Source: MVRV01 sp964646755 (GTDB lineage: Bacteria > Desulfobacterota > Syntrophia > Syntrophales > Smithellaceae). From it: DNA of 64,000 nt. Shown here one piece after another: positions 15,708-24,155 of this stretch; the first letter of the stretch is position 1, and every line of letters starts with the position of its first letter. The stretch covers positions 1-64,000 of the forward strand of contig CAZYIE010000005.1 in assembly GCA_964646755.1 (NCBI GenBank), written 5' to 3'. A program made the translations under genes and the position numbers. Under the pieces are notes generated by a model, which was not told the DNA's origin, ran no database searches, and saw nothing but the letters and a program-made list of their open reading frames with translations.

Positions 15708-16565
15708 TTATTTTTTACTATAGTCGTAAACACCCTTGCCTGATTTGCGTCCGAAGTTACCGGCACGGACAAGTTTTCTCAAAAGAGGAGCGGGGCGGTA
15801 TTTATCACCCAGTTCCCGATGCAATCCCTCAACAACACGCAGCAGAGTATCGTTGCCGACCAGATCAGACAGAGCCAGAGGCCCAATAGGATGGTTGCAA
15901 CCCAGAACCATGCCTTTATCAATATCTTCCGCAGTCGCCAAGCCTTCATCCAGAACGAAGAAGGCCTCATTGATCATATTGCAGAGAATTCTGTTCACAA
16001 CAAACGCCGGAGCCTCTTTGACTATAATTACTTCTTTGCCGATTTTCTTGCCCCAGGCTTTGGCAATCTCGAGAGTTTCATCAGAAGTCTGATGACCACG
16101 AATTATCTCCAGCAGGCGCATAACCGGGACGGGATTGAAAAAATGAGTCCCGATAAAACGATCCGGCCTTTTGGTTACGGAAGCCATTTCGGTGATGCTC
16201 AGCCCCGATGTATTCGTAAAAAATAAACAATGCTGGGGGACTATTTCTTCGAGTTCGGCATAAACCTTTTTCTTCACATCCATCACTTCAATAACAACTT
16301 CGACAACCACATCTGCTCCGGCAGCAGCCTCTTTTAAATCCAGCGTTGGTTTAATACGTCCCAGAATCGCGCCCGCCTGATCTTGAGTCATTTTCCCTTT
16401 TTCCACATCGCGGCTCAGATTTTTTTTAATGTTGTTCATGCCGCCATCAATGAACCTCTGCTCAATATCCCTCAATGTTACATCATAGCCTGCCTGCGCA
16501 GAAACCTGGGCAATGCCATTTCCCATCAGGCCCGCACCCAACACACAAATTTTCTTAATTTCCAT
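15708..16565 (-). CDS. hbd: 3-hydroxybutyryl-CoA dehydrogenase
   Basis: This NAD(P)-dependent dehydrogenase interconverts 3-hydroxybutyryl-CoA and acetoacetyl-CoA. The 285-residue form is the short single-function type. The start MEIKKICVLGAGLMGNG gives the Rossmann GxGxxG at residues 10-15. GTHFFNPVPVMRLLEI contains the catalytic His, and NRILCNMINEAF and GCNHPIGPLALSDLVG are typical of the C-terminal domain. I prefer the ATG at 16565, behind a GGGGAAG stretch, over the one six codons upstream. It is the first gene of a minus-strand group running to the NPD gene. Confidence 0.94.
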   Translation of the reverse strand: MEIKKICVLGAGLMGNGIAQVSAQAGYDVTLRDIEQRFIDGGMNNIKKNLSRDVEKGKMTQDQAGAILGRIKPTLDLKEAAAGADVVVEVVIEVMDVKKKVYAELEEIVPQHCLFFTNTSGLSITEMASVTKRPDRFIGTHFFNPVPVMRLLEIIRGHQTSDETLEIAKAWGKKIGKEVIIVKEAPAFVVNRILCNMINEAFFVLDEGLATAEDIDKGMVLGCNHPIGPLALSDLVGNDTLLRVVEGLHRELGDKYRPAPLLRKLVRAGNFGRKSGKGVYDYSKK

Positions 16566-16763
16566 TTTTACTTCCCCTTCCATCTGTCTATTTTTATTGG
16601 ATAAATAATAATTTACTTTTTTATCCAGTATTGAAAAATTTTCTGAAAACTAACAGACTAAGCATATTGAAGTCAAGAAAAACATCAATAAAATTGAAGA
16701 CAAAATTAATGAATTTGCAAAAATTTAATTGCATAGCAAAACAGCATATGTCAAAGTTTACCC

Positions 16764-17288
16764 ATGCATATAATAATTGATGGCTACAATTTAATTCGCC
16801 AATCGGATTCCCTGCGCCACCACGAAAAACAAAGCTTGGAAGCAGGCCGCCGGGCTCTAATTAACAAGCTGGCTGAATACAAAAGGAAAAAAGAACATAA
16901 GATTACCGTCGTTTTTGACGGATGGGAGACAGGCTCGGCCAGTGAGGAACGTGACCGGCAGGGTAATATCAACGTCATTTACTCATGCCGCGGCGAAAAA
17001 GCAGATGAGGTGATTAAAAGATTAGCAGATGCCAGTTCGGAAGAAACAATAATAATTTCCTCGGATCGGGAAATTGCTTCTTATGTAACGAGGCACGGTA
17101 AAACCGCACTTTCGTCCAGCGAATTTGAAATGCTGATGCACAAAGCCCTTACTGAATCAGCGATTAGCGACTTTGGCGAAGGGAAAGAAGCTGATGATGA
17201 AAACGATTATCATTCCTCCAAAAAGGGACCGGCAAAAAGATTGCCGCGTGCCCGCAGGCATGCCCAAACAAAAATTAAGAAACTTTAG
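16764..17288 (+). CDS. YacP-like NYN-domain ribonuclease
   Basis: The 174-residue protein starts IIIDGYNLI, the NYN/PIN-like acidic motif; VVFDGWETG and IISSDREIASYV supply the further Asp residues of the active site. This pattern is that of the YacP/Rae1 (DUF901) family, whose characterised member cleaves mRNA on the ribosome. The last 40 residues are basic (GPAKRLPRARRHAQTKIKK), suitable for RNA binding. It has no clear ribosome site. The gene stands alone and overlaps the convergent holA by 14 bases. Confidence 0.8.
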   Translation: MHIIIDGYNLIRQSDSLRHHEKQSLEAGRRALINKLAEYKRKKEHKITVVFDGWETGSASEERDRQGNINVIYSCRGEKADEVIKRLADASSEETIIISSDREIASYVTRHGKTALSSSEFEMLMHKALTESAISDFGEGKEADDENDYHSSKKGPAKRLPRARRHAQTKIKKL

Positions 17289-18633
17289 TGCAGGCTTTAA
17301 TCAGGAAATTTTCCAGTAACAGCTGCGGATCTCTGGCCGAAGATTTGAACCCGCGATCAATTTCGAGCAAGTCATCGAGATAGCCTATCAGCACCGGATA
17401 AGAGAAACGTCCGCAATTGCGCAGAGCATTAAAAATAACAAAAGGATGCTTGCCCGTCAGAAAATCTTTCGGCAGCTCTTTTGCAGCAGTCAACTCACTC
17501 AATGCGGGATGAATATTCTTCGAAAACCAGCCATATTCCATACTGCTACTGAATTTCGGCAATTTCCCGGAGTTGACTAAAATTTTTGCGTGCAGCAAAA
17601 AACGGATTTCTCTGACGATCATTGTGAGAATCATCAAGTGGTGCAACCCTTGATCCAATAAAGCCTTCAGGGCATGGAGTGCGGCCAGTTGATTTTTTTC
17701 ACTTAAGGCTGTTGTTAAGTCAAAAATCGAATCTTCTCTGGTTTTGCCGACTACCTCCTCGACATCCCCCTCCTCAATCACCGGACGATCACCGACAAAA
17801 AATACCAGCTTTTCCATTTCCATAATTGATCGGCGCAATTCAAATCCTGTTTTCTTCCCCAAACTAACCCAGGCTGCCGGCGACAGCTTTTTTTTATAAC
17901 GCTCGAGTAATTTTTGAATTTGCTTTTGGAGAACTTCTTTTTGTGCTGTTTCTCCCTTAGCCGTGCTAAAATTCAGGACAATTCCCTGCTGGGCTATCAT
18001 CTTGTATATTTTTCTTCTTTTATCGACGGTTTCCGCAGTGAAGATCAAGCAGTTACCAGTGGGCAAGCCATTTTGGAAAATATTTTCCAATCGTTCTATT
18101 TTATCTGTCCCGGATAATTCAGCAAGACCCAAATTTGAGCAAATTTCCAATATTCGGGGAAGCCACTTTTCACGGTCATCGCCTGCATCCCCGGAAATAA
18201 CTTTGCTCCACTGCCCGTCGGAAATACGCTGCCAACCGTTTTGGCGTAAATCTTCCAGAGAAAATCCTGCCAGTTTAAGAAAAGTTAAAAAATATTTCGC
18301 GGCTTTGGATGGATTATCATCAATATTATTACGTATTTTTTGCACCAGATCAGCCAGATTCTCACTGGAATGAAAAATTGTTGTATTGCGAACAACCACA
18401 ACTTTTCTGCCGCCTAAAAGGGAAGGGGTTAAAATGTATTCAATCAGGCTGTCAACATCAGTATTTTCGCCGTCAAGGTAAAACAGACCAAAATCACGGT
18501 CTTGGGGGGGGAGAATTAATTCTAAAATTTGCTGGAGGGTCTCATTAATTAAATATTCTTCTTCGCCGCAAAGAAGATAACAAGGGGCGATAACACCTTT
18601 TTTCAAATCAGCAATAACTTTTTCTAAAGTCAT
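17275..18633 (-). CDS. holA: DNA polymerase III delta subunit (clamp loader)
   Basis: HolA opens the beta clamp and loads it on DNA. The start (about residues 1-25, PCYLLCGEEEYLINETL) and later FFVGDRPVIEEGDVEEVVGKTREDSIF, then LIGYLDDLLEIDRGFKS near the C-terminus, are typical. It is 452 residues, about 110 longer than E. coli HolA (343). The extra length is roughly at 95-175, in the nucleotide-fold domain, where SDGQWSKVISGDAGDD lies. The delta subunit has no functional ATPase site, and none is seen. Identity is good although the insertion is unusual. Confidence 0.85.
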   Translation of the reverse strand: MTLEKVIADLKKGVIAPCYLLCGEEEYLINETLQQILELILPPQDRDFGLFYLDGENTDVDSLIEYILTPSLLGGRKVVVVRNTTIFHSSENLADLVQKIRNNIDDNPSKAAKYFLTFLKLAGFSLEDLRQNGWQRISDGQWSKVISGDAGDDREKWLPRILEICSNLGLAELSGTDKIERLENIFQNGLPTGNCLIFTAETVDKRRKIYKMIAQQGIVLNFSTAKGETAQKEVLQKQIQKLLERYKKKLSPAAWVSLGKKTGFELRRSIMEMEKLVFFVGDRPVIEEGDVEEVVGKTREDSIFDLTTALSEKNQLAALHALKALLDQGLHHLMILTMIVREIRFLLHAKILVNSGKLPKFSSSMEYGWFSKNIHPALSELTAAKELPKDFLTGKHPFVIFNALRNCGRFSYPVLIGYLDDLLEIDRGFKSSARDPQLLLENFLIKACTKVS

Positions 18634-18699
18634 AAATTTTGGTACTCTCTCACATCAAGCGGGTAAATTTCCCATACCTTGACGGAATACCCGACTTTT

Positions 18700-18745
18700 C
18701 TTCTCTCCTCCCTCGACGGGAGGGGATTGAGGGGAGGGTGAGACA
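18700..18745. repeat. GA/TC-rich hairpin repeat
   Basis: CCTCCC (18707-18712) pairs with GGGAGG (18718-18723) around TCGAC, and a second GGGGAGGG follows at about 18730. This CTCCCTCGACGGGAGGGG pattern resembles a dispersed intergenic repeat. It lies in the 143-base gap between holA and the LOG gene and has no U tract. Confidence 0.45.
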
Positions 18746-18776
18746 ACCTGCTGCCTTTTAGGAGATCGTCATTCTA

Positions 18777-19430
18777 TTAAACTATAACATACTTTTTAAT
18801 GTGATTAACGGCTTCTTCAGGATTATCAAAAACCTGTAGAAGATCGAGATCAGCCGGAGAAATTTTCCCCTCCGCCAGCATGGTGTTTCTCAGCCAATTC
18901 AAAAGTCCCTGCCAATACTCTCTGCCCAGAAGTACTACCGGAAAACTTTTAATTCTCCTGGTTTGAATTAATGTCCAAGCTTCAAATAATTCATCCATAG
19001 TACCAAATCCGCCCGGCAGAATGACATAAGCTACCGCATATTTAACGAACATTACTTTGCGGATAAAAAAATATTTATAATCAAGATGAACATTGGCATA
19101 GGGATTCGGTTTTTGCTCAAAAGGCAGGCGGATATTCATCCCCACCGATTTGCCGCCGCCTTCACTTGCGCCCTTATTTGCCGCCTCCATAATTCCCGGG
19201 CCACCACCGGTAATAACATTAAATCCATTTTGGGCTAAAAGGAGACCTAAATTTTCAGCTTTTCGATAATATTCGTCTTCCGGCTTAACCCGGGCAGAAC
19301 CAAAAATAGAAACGGCATTATGTATATTGGACAGCGTTTCAAAGGCATCAACAAATTCCGCCATAATGCGAAACATGCGCCAGGATTCTTCAATGGAAAG
19401 CGCATCAACTACATATTGTTTTTCGTCCAT
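18777..19430 (-). CDS. LOG-family nucleotide 5'-monophosphate phosphoribohydrolase
   Basis: This 217-residue Rossmann-fold enzyme is of the TIGR00730 (lysine decarboxylase-like, LONELY GUY) group, which splits nucleoside or cytokinin monophosphates into base and ribose 5-phosphate. VSIFGSARVKPED, GGGPGIMEAANKGA and the diagnostic PGGFGTMDELFE (about 140-151) are all present. The natural substrate in bacteria is often unclear. It lies between holA and rpsU on the same strand, but gaps of 143 and 59 bases do not prove an operon. Confidence 0.9.
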   Translation of the reverse strand: MDEKQYVVDALSIEESWRMFRIMAEFVDAFETLSNIHNAVSIFGSARVKPEDEYYRKAENLGLLLAQNGFNVITGGGPGIMEAANKGASEGGGKSVGMNIRLPFEQKPNPYANVHLDYKYFFIRKVMFVKYAVAYVILPGGFGTMDELFEAWTLIQTRRIKSFPVVLLGREYWQGLLNWLRNTMLAEGKISPADLDLLQVFDNPEEAVNHIKKYVIV

Positions 19431-19489
19431 GCGGCAAATACCCCCTGGAATAAAGGCATGCTAAATAATTGGCGGATGCTGTATGACGC

Positions 19490-19681
19490 TTAGTTACTAC
19501 GGCGTCTTTGTACCTTAGCGAGTCTGCGGCGCGCTTCAATTGTTTTTCTCTTTTTCTTAACAGATGGTTTTTCATAAGCGCGGCGAACTTTCAGTTCTTT
19601 AAATAAGCCGCTTTTCGAGAGTTTGTTTTTCAAAATTTTTAGAGCTTTTTCTACGTCATTATCAATTACTTTTACTTCCAA
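19490..19681 (-). CDS. rpsU: 30S ribosomal protein S21
   Basis: S21 helps the small subunit bind the anti-Shine-Dalgarno region. The 63-residue sequence, starting MEVKVIDNDVEKALKILK and with a strongly basic tail rich in RR and KK, is typical. It has a strong AGGAGGAATTAC ribosome site. A TATAAT-like sequence lies just before that site on the minus strand, so the gene may have its own promoter. It follows the terminator at 19833-19882. Confidence 0.95.
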   Translation of the reverse strand: MEVKVIDNDVEKALKILKNKLSKSGLFKELKVRRAYEKPSVKKKRKTIEARRRLAKVQRRRSN

Positions 19682-19832
19682 TGTAATTCCTCCTAATTAT
19701 TATAATTTATGATCATTATTTTTGGAAACCACAGGTATAATACCCTCCGCTTTGCGGGATTGTTCAACTTACCAATTTTTACTCGTGACCTATAGGTTAT
19801 ACACTGCGTTATAGAAATTGGAGTTTCACAAA

Positions 19833-19882
19833 CAAAAAAAGGGCAGTACGGCGCAGTGCAAATCACTTGCCGTAAACTACCC
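19833..19882 (-). terminator. Rho-independent terminator ending the hisC-side transcript
   Basis: On the minus strand a long imperfect hairpin (GGGTAGTTTACGGC ... GCCGTACTGCCC, with AGTG/CACT closing the inner loop) is followed by TTTTTTTGTTTG. It ends either the pil-to-hisC transcript or a separate RNA between 20045 and 19835, and it insulates rpsU. Confidence 0.8.
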
Positions 19883-20055
19883 TGAAGATTTTCAATTAGT
19901 TCTTAATCACGCTCCTTACTTAGGGGCCGTTATGAAGTAACCATCATGCTGGTATTTGTGGCCTTCAGGTTATGGCAATCCCCTTATATTTCAACTATTA
20001 CGTTACGGCCCCTTATGCCGGTTACGCTATTACAATGTTACAGCTGCTGTCGAAC
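19833..20055 (-). ncRNA. Candidate structured RNA downstream of hisC
   Basis: About 210 nucleotides between the hisC stop and the terminator contain no ORF but have long-range pairing. AGGGGCCGT pairs with ACGGCCCCT about 90 bases away, and inner segments contain GGTTAC/GTAACC-type matches. The end is an intrinsic terminator. This could be an independent small RNA, a structured 3' UTR or a trans-acting regulator. I compared it by eye with the conserved cores of SRP RNA, tmRNA and 6S RNA and saw no clear match. Confidence 0.4.
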
Positions 20056-20061
20056 AACGGC

Positions 20062-21120
20062 TTAAGAAATCACACTTTTCAACGCTTTTAAGAAAGCAGT
20101 GTTTTCTTTACTATTTCCTACCGTAACCCGAATGCAGTCGGGCAATAGAGTAGAATTTAAGTTTTTAACTATGATGCCTTTTTCTACGAGTCGTTTGTAT
20201 ATGCGATCTGAATCAAAAGCGCAACTAAAAAAAATAAAATTTGCCCGGGATGGAAAAGGCCGAATTCCGTCAATATTTTGCAATCCCCGATAAAGTTCTT
20301 CGCGCCTCTTGACAATTTCCGCGACAATACCTGCAAATTCTTTCGCATAATCAAGAAAAAAACCAGCGGCAACCTGGGAAAGCGCATTAACATTATAAGG
20401 TAATCTGACCTTGTCCATTTGAGCAATCAAATCAGCGTTTCCGATCAAAAAACCAAGCCGCATTGCCGCCAAACCCACCTTAGAAAGCGTTTTTAAAATG
20501 ACCAAATTATCGTATTTTTTTAAGAGCGGCAGCAAAGTTTGCCCGGCGAAGCCGGCATACGCCTCATCTACCACAACGATTCCGGATGATTTTTTCAGAA
20601 TTGCCTCTATTTTGTCTCTATCAAAGCAATTACCGGTAGGGCTATTAGGATAAGCCAGATAAACAATTGCCGGAGAATTAGGCTTAATTTTACTCATCAT
20701 GGCATCCAGATCCAGATCATAATTATCATCCAGAGGCACTTCGACAACTTTATTGCCGGTATTGATACCGATAATTTTGTACATAACAAAAGTGGGAACA
20801 GGAACCAGTACTCCATTGATTTTGCCATTGAGAGTCATACAGATAACTTGAATCAGTTCGTCAGATCCGTTACCCAGCATAATCATATCTTTATTCACGC
20901 CATAATAGCGGGCAAATCTCTCTCGCAACCCAAGAGCACCGGCTTCGGGATAGCGATTTAGCTCAACTTTACTAAACGCCTCCAGAAGTTTCTTTTGTAA
21001 AGGTTGCGAAAAGCCAAAAGGGCTTTCGTTGGCATCCAGCTTTACATAACCATCTAATTCCGGAGCCAAATAGCCTTTTTGCTTGAATATTTCCTTATTC
21101 ACCAAATCTTGCAGTTTCAT
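20062..21120 (-). CDS. hisC: Histidinol-phosphate aminotransferase
   Basis: This PLP enzyme transfers the amino group in histidine synthesis (imidazole-acetol phosphate to histidinol phosphate). The 352-residue class I/II aminotransferase has the start YVKLDANESPFGF, GNGSDELIQVI, VYLAYPNSPTGN, the Asp in VVVDEAYAGFAG and the PLP-binding Lys in LKTLSKVGLAAMRLG. It is the last gene of the long minus-strand run from pilM. No other his gene lies in the window. Confidence 0.92.
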   Translation of the reverse strand: MKLQDLVNKEIFKQKGYLAPELDGYVKLDANESPFGFSQPLQKKLLEAFSKVELNRYPEAGALGLRERFARYYGVNKDMIMLGNGSDELIQVICMTLNGKINGVLVPVPTFVMYKIIGINTGNKVVEVPLDDNYDLDLDAMMSKIKPNSPAIVYLAYPNSPTGNCFDRDKIEAILKKSSGIVVVDEAYAGFAGQTLLPLLKKYDNLVILKTLSKVGLAAMRLGFLIGNADLIAQMDKVRLPYNVNALSQVAAGFFLDYAKEFAGIVAEIVKRREELYRGLQNIDGIRPFPSRANFIFFSCAFDSDRIYKRLVEKGIIVKNLNSTLLPDCIRVTVGNSKENTAFLKALKSVIS

Positions 21121-21126
21121 TTATTT

Positions 21127-21957
21127 TCAATTCCCAATTTTAAAAAGTTCTTTATTCCTACCCATGTTCCATCTTAAATCTGCATATTTTGTTATTAATT
21201 TTTTCACCAGTTCTTCTTCTGCTGATGTCAATGTTGCCTCCATGAGTTCCCTGCCCAGCATCGCCGTGAAACCTTTTTTCAAACCAGCACAAATTTCCTG
21301 ATAGTCAATCGGCCGGGCAATCTCTTCATTAATTGCCGCAACAGAATCTTTCAGCTGCTGCAATTGCAAATCAGTCCGTATTGGCAATAAAAATGATGCC
21401 GTCTGAGCCGGATCAAAACCTGTCAATATTGAACCATGCTGCAGGAAACCACTACCGGATCTCATTTGAGCGCTCCCACAAATTTTACGTCCGGAAACAA
21501 GAAGTTCATTTCTCGATGGTATGGAAAAACAACATGCACTAAAATCATTATCCTGTAAAGTGCGGCCGGTTTCCGCCAGAGACGCCTCTATTCCCAGACA
21601 GGCCAACCCGCGAGCGATACAATTGCTTATTACTTTATATGTTCCTGAAATATCAGGGGGGAATAATTCTTCAGTATTGCAGGCTATTACGGAATAGGTA
21701 ATTTCCGCGCAATGAAAAACGGCCTTCCCCCCGCTCGGCCTGCGGACAATATCAACCCCGGCCATACGACATTTTTCAACATTAACTTCTTTTTTTATAT
21801 CCTGAAAATAACCGATAGAGACAGCCGCCGGTTGCCATCCGTAAAATCTGATCGTGGGAGATTGTTTATTTTTTATTGTTTCGCGCAAAATGGCTTCGTC
21901 AATAGCCATATTTTCAAACGCATTATACCGTTGAAAGTCTAAAACCCTCCAGGCCAT
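21127..21957 (-). CDS. Lipoate-protein ligase / LipM-like octanoyltransferase
   Basis: This 276-residue biotin/lipoate-ligase fold enzyme attaches lipoyl or octanoyl groups to carrier proteins. VRRPSGGKAVFH is the RRxxGGxxVxH acyl-AMP/acyl-binding motif, and GRKICGSAQ carries the conserved Lys. The length and the Cys in ACCFSIPSRNELL resemble LipM octanoyltransferases as well as short LplA ligases, so the exact reaction is open. It is 8 bases from gcvH, which encodes a lipoyl-accepting protein; the pair probably works together. Confidence 0.82.
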   Translation of the reverse strand: MAWRVLDFQRYNAFENMAIDEAILRETIKNKQSPTIRFYGWQPAAVSIGYFQDIKKEVNVEKCRMAGVDIVRRPSGGKAVFHCAEITYSVIACNTEELFPPDISGTYKVISNCIARGLACLGIEASLAETGRTLQDNDFSACCFSIPSRNELLVSGRKICGSAQMRSGSGFLQHGSILTGFDPAQTASFLLPIRTDLQLQQLKDSVAAINEEIARPIDYQEICAGLKKGFTAMLGRELMEATLTSAEEELVKKLITKYADLRWNMGRNKELFKIGN

Positions 21958-21965
21958 AACGGGAC

Positions 21966-22364
21966 TCAGTCCGTCTCTTCCTCTTGCATTATAAAATCCT
22001 GGTATCCTGTTGAATCAAGCAAGTCGTCCAGTTGTCCCAAGTCATCCATTTCAATTACCACAAGCCAGCCAATATCATGCGGGTCACTGTTTATTATACC
22101 AATGTCATCGTTAATATCTTCATTAACGCTGACAATAGTTCCACTGACCGGAGAAACTAAATCGATGACAGCTTTGGTAGATTCAACAGAACCAAATGTT
22201 TCGTCACGTTCAACGTACACATCAATTTCCGGAAATTCAACCGACAGGATTTCTCCCAAACGTTCCTGAGCATAATCCGTAATCCCCAAGGTAGCCATAT
22301 CTCCGTCAATCCGCACCCAGATATGCTCACGGCTGTAAAGGAGATCTTCTGGAAATATTTTCAT
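21966..22364 (-). CDS. gcvH: Glycine cleavage system H-like lipoyl carrier protein
   Basis: The 132-residue lipoyl-domain protein carries the aminomethyl group of glycine on a lipoyl-lysine. YSREHIWVRIDGD, LGITDYAQERLGEI and SVESTKAVIDLVSPVSG are classic; Lys64 is the lipoylation site. No gcvT or gcvP lies in the window. Together with the adjacent ligase this may be an orphan H protein serving as a lipoyl relay, or the partner genes may be elsewhere. Confidence 0.92.
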   Translation of the reverse strand: MKIFPEDLLYSREHIWVRIDGDMATLGITDYAQERLGEILSVEFPEIDVYVERDETFGSVESTKAVIDLVSPVSGTIVSVNEDINDDIGIINSDPHDIGWLVVIEMDDLGQLDDLLDSTGYQDFIMQEEETD

Positions 22365-22383
22365 AACAGGATAACCTCTGCTT

Positions 22384-23469
22384 TTATTCGATAATGATGA
22401 GTTCTTTATCCATTTTTGTCAACTTTTCGCAACTATTTTTTTTCACTAAAATTGTATCCTCAATCCGGATACCCCAGCGCCCCGGCAAATAAAGCCCCGG
22501 CTCAACCGTAACGACCATTTGTGCTTCCAGAATATCTAAAGAAGCAGGAGCAAGGCGCGGAGCTTCATGAACTTCTAAACCGACACCATGACCGGTTCCG
22601 TGGGAAAAATACTTTTCATAATTTTCTCCAAAAACATCTCTTGCACAACGGTCAATTTCAGCGGCGGCAATGCCTGCTCGAACGACAGAGATTGCCTGAT
22701 CATGAGCCTTTTTGACTAGCGAATAAACATTCTTTTGTTCATCTGTCAACTCCTGAAAAACAAAAGTACAAGTTTCATCAGAACAATAACCCTTATATTT
22801 AACACCGAAATCAATAACGATAAAATCTCCGCGCTTGATTTTCCTGTCGGTGGGCCCTGCATCAGGCAAAGCTGAATTTTCTCCGGAAGCTACAATTGTC
22901 TCAAAGGCAAGTTGATCTGCACCACGCTGCCTAGCAATTATCTCCAGTTGCAGGGCGATATCTTTTTCAGAAAAACCGGCCTTAATTTCCGGGATCAAAG
23001 CGGAAATTGCCGCAGATGAAATTTCTGCCGCCTTTTTCATTAAGACAATTTCTGCTTCGTCCTTATAGGCCCGGAACAATTTTAACTCATTGCCCATTGG
23101 CACTAAAACTTGATCCGGCAATTCCCGGATCAATTGATTATAAAGTTGCACGACAATTGACCCTGCTTCAAAACCAATATATTTCAGCGCTAATTGTTGG
23201 ACATTCTGAACAATTGCCTTAATCTTGTCTTTGTATTCAACTATTTCTGCGTCCGCTACCTCTAATTTTGCCTGTGTTATATAGCGGCCATCAACAAGCA
23301 ATAAGGTTCTACTTTCACCAATAATCAGAACACCATCACTGCCGGTAAACCCAGACAGATAACGGATGTTATTCATATTAAAAAATATCAGGCCGTCAAT
23401 TTTACAAGCGGAAAACTTCTGACGCAGAAGGGATCTTCTTGCCGGCAATATATTATTATCAGATTGCAT
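22384..23469 (-). CDS. M24 family aminopeptidase (Xaa-Pro dipeptidase type)
   Basis: This metal-dependent proline peptidase has 361 residues. An N-terminal creatinase-like domain (RYLSGFTGSDGVLII) is followed by the pita-bread domain: the two Asp ligands are in VIDFGVKYKGYCSDETC, His in HGTGHGVGLEVHEAP, and the Glu pair in VTVEPGLYL and GIRIEDTILV. The 11-base overlap with the upstream TPR gene and the 19-base gap to gcvH put it within the run. It probably recycles proline peptides in the cytoplasm. Confidence 0.9.
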   Translation of the reverse strand: MQSDNNILPARRSLLRQKFSACKIDGLIFFNMNNIRYLSGFTGSDGVLIIGESRTLLLVDGRYITQAKLEVADAEIVEYKDKIKAIVQNVQQLALKYIGFEAGSIVVQLYNQLIRELPDQVLVPMGNELKLFRAYKDEAEIVLMKKAAEISSAAISALIPEIKAGFSEKDIALQLEIIARQRGADQLAFETIVASGENSALPDAGPTDRKIKRGDFIVIDFGVKYKGYCSDETCTFVFQELTDEQKNVYSLVKKAHDQAISVVRAGIAAAEIDRCARDVFGENYEKYFSHGTGHGVGLEVHEAPRLAPASLDILEAQMVVTVEPGLYLPGRWGIRIEDTILVKKNSCEKLTKMDKELIIIE

Positions 23470-24145
23470 GCTTCTTTAACCCGTTAATGTTTGAAAGCCA
23501 GGAGGACAAAGTTTTTATCAGATTATTTGTTGATGCAACAGTGTCGCCGGAAGATGATTTTAGAGCAAGGGCCGCTTTCACTGTATCGAGTTTTACCCGG
23601 ACTGGTACATTGGTCGGCTCTCTTTTGACTATTTCCTTAAGGATATCGAGGGCCATCTTCGAATGGCCCTGCTTGATATAGAGATCAGCCAAAGTTAGAG
23701 TATAAAATTCCGGCCCGGGACTATCGGTGGCAGTTGCTTCATCAACTTCATCGGCAAGAGGCTCTGTGTTTTTAAGCAGGGCAATTTTTTCGGCGACTTC
23801 CGGGGAATTTTCCGCAAGAGGATTGAGGGAAAGAAATTTCTGATAGCACAAAACTGCATCCTGATTACATCCCTTTTCCCTATAGGTATCAGCAGCCCGT
23901 AAATAAACAAATGCTAATCTGGCAATATCTTTTTCTAACTCTTGCAAAATATCGCGGGATTCTTCAATCCTGCCCATTGCAATCAGCACAAGATTGGCAA
24001 AAGCCCGGGCATCAATATCCGACGCCAATCGAGATAGCCTTTCTTCGGCCATGCTGAGCGCTTCCGAAAGCTTTTTATCTCGCAAAAACGTTTCCATCTG
24101 ACTAACAAAAACCAGACGTTCTTCATCGATTTGATTATTTTCCAT
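23459..24145 (-). CDS. TPR-containing protein of unknown function
   Basis: This 228-residue acidic protein has no signal peptide. It has helical repeats with TPR spacing (residues about 65-115, and YTLTLADLYIKQGHSKMALD around 150-180) and a C-terminal amphipathic tail ending NINGLKKHAI. It lies between the pilus lipoprotein and the peptidase, overlapping the latter by 11 bases. A scaffold role near the pilus machinery is possible but rests only on position. Confidence 0.6.
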   Translation of the reverse strand: MENNQIDEERLVFVSQMETFLRDKKLSEALSMAEERLSRLASDIDARAFANLVLIAMGRIEESRDILQELEKDIARLAFVYLRAADTYREKGCNQDAVLCYQKFLSLNPLAENSPEVAEKIALLKNTEPLADEVDEATATDSPGPEFYTLTLADLYIKQGHSKMALDILKEIVKREPTNVPVRVKLDTVKAALALKSSSGDTVASTNNLIKTLSSWLSNINGLKKHAI

Positions 24146-24155
24146 GCATCCAGCT

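Noticed and set aside
19741..19832. Second structured RNA upstream of rpsU
   Set aside because: Only a 10-base palindrome (ACCTATAGGT) and a weak CCAATTT/AAATTGG pair; not enough structure to call.
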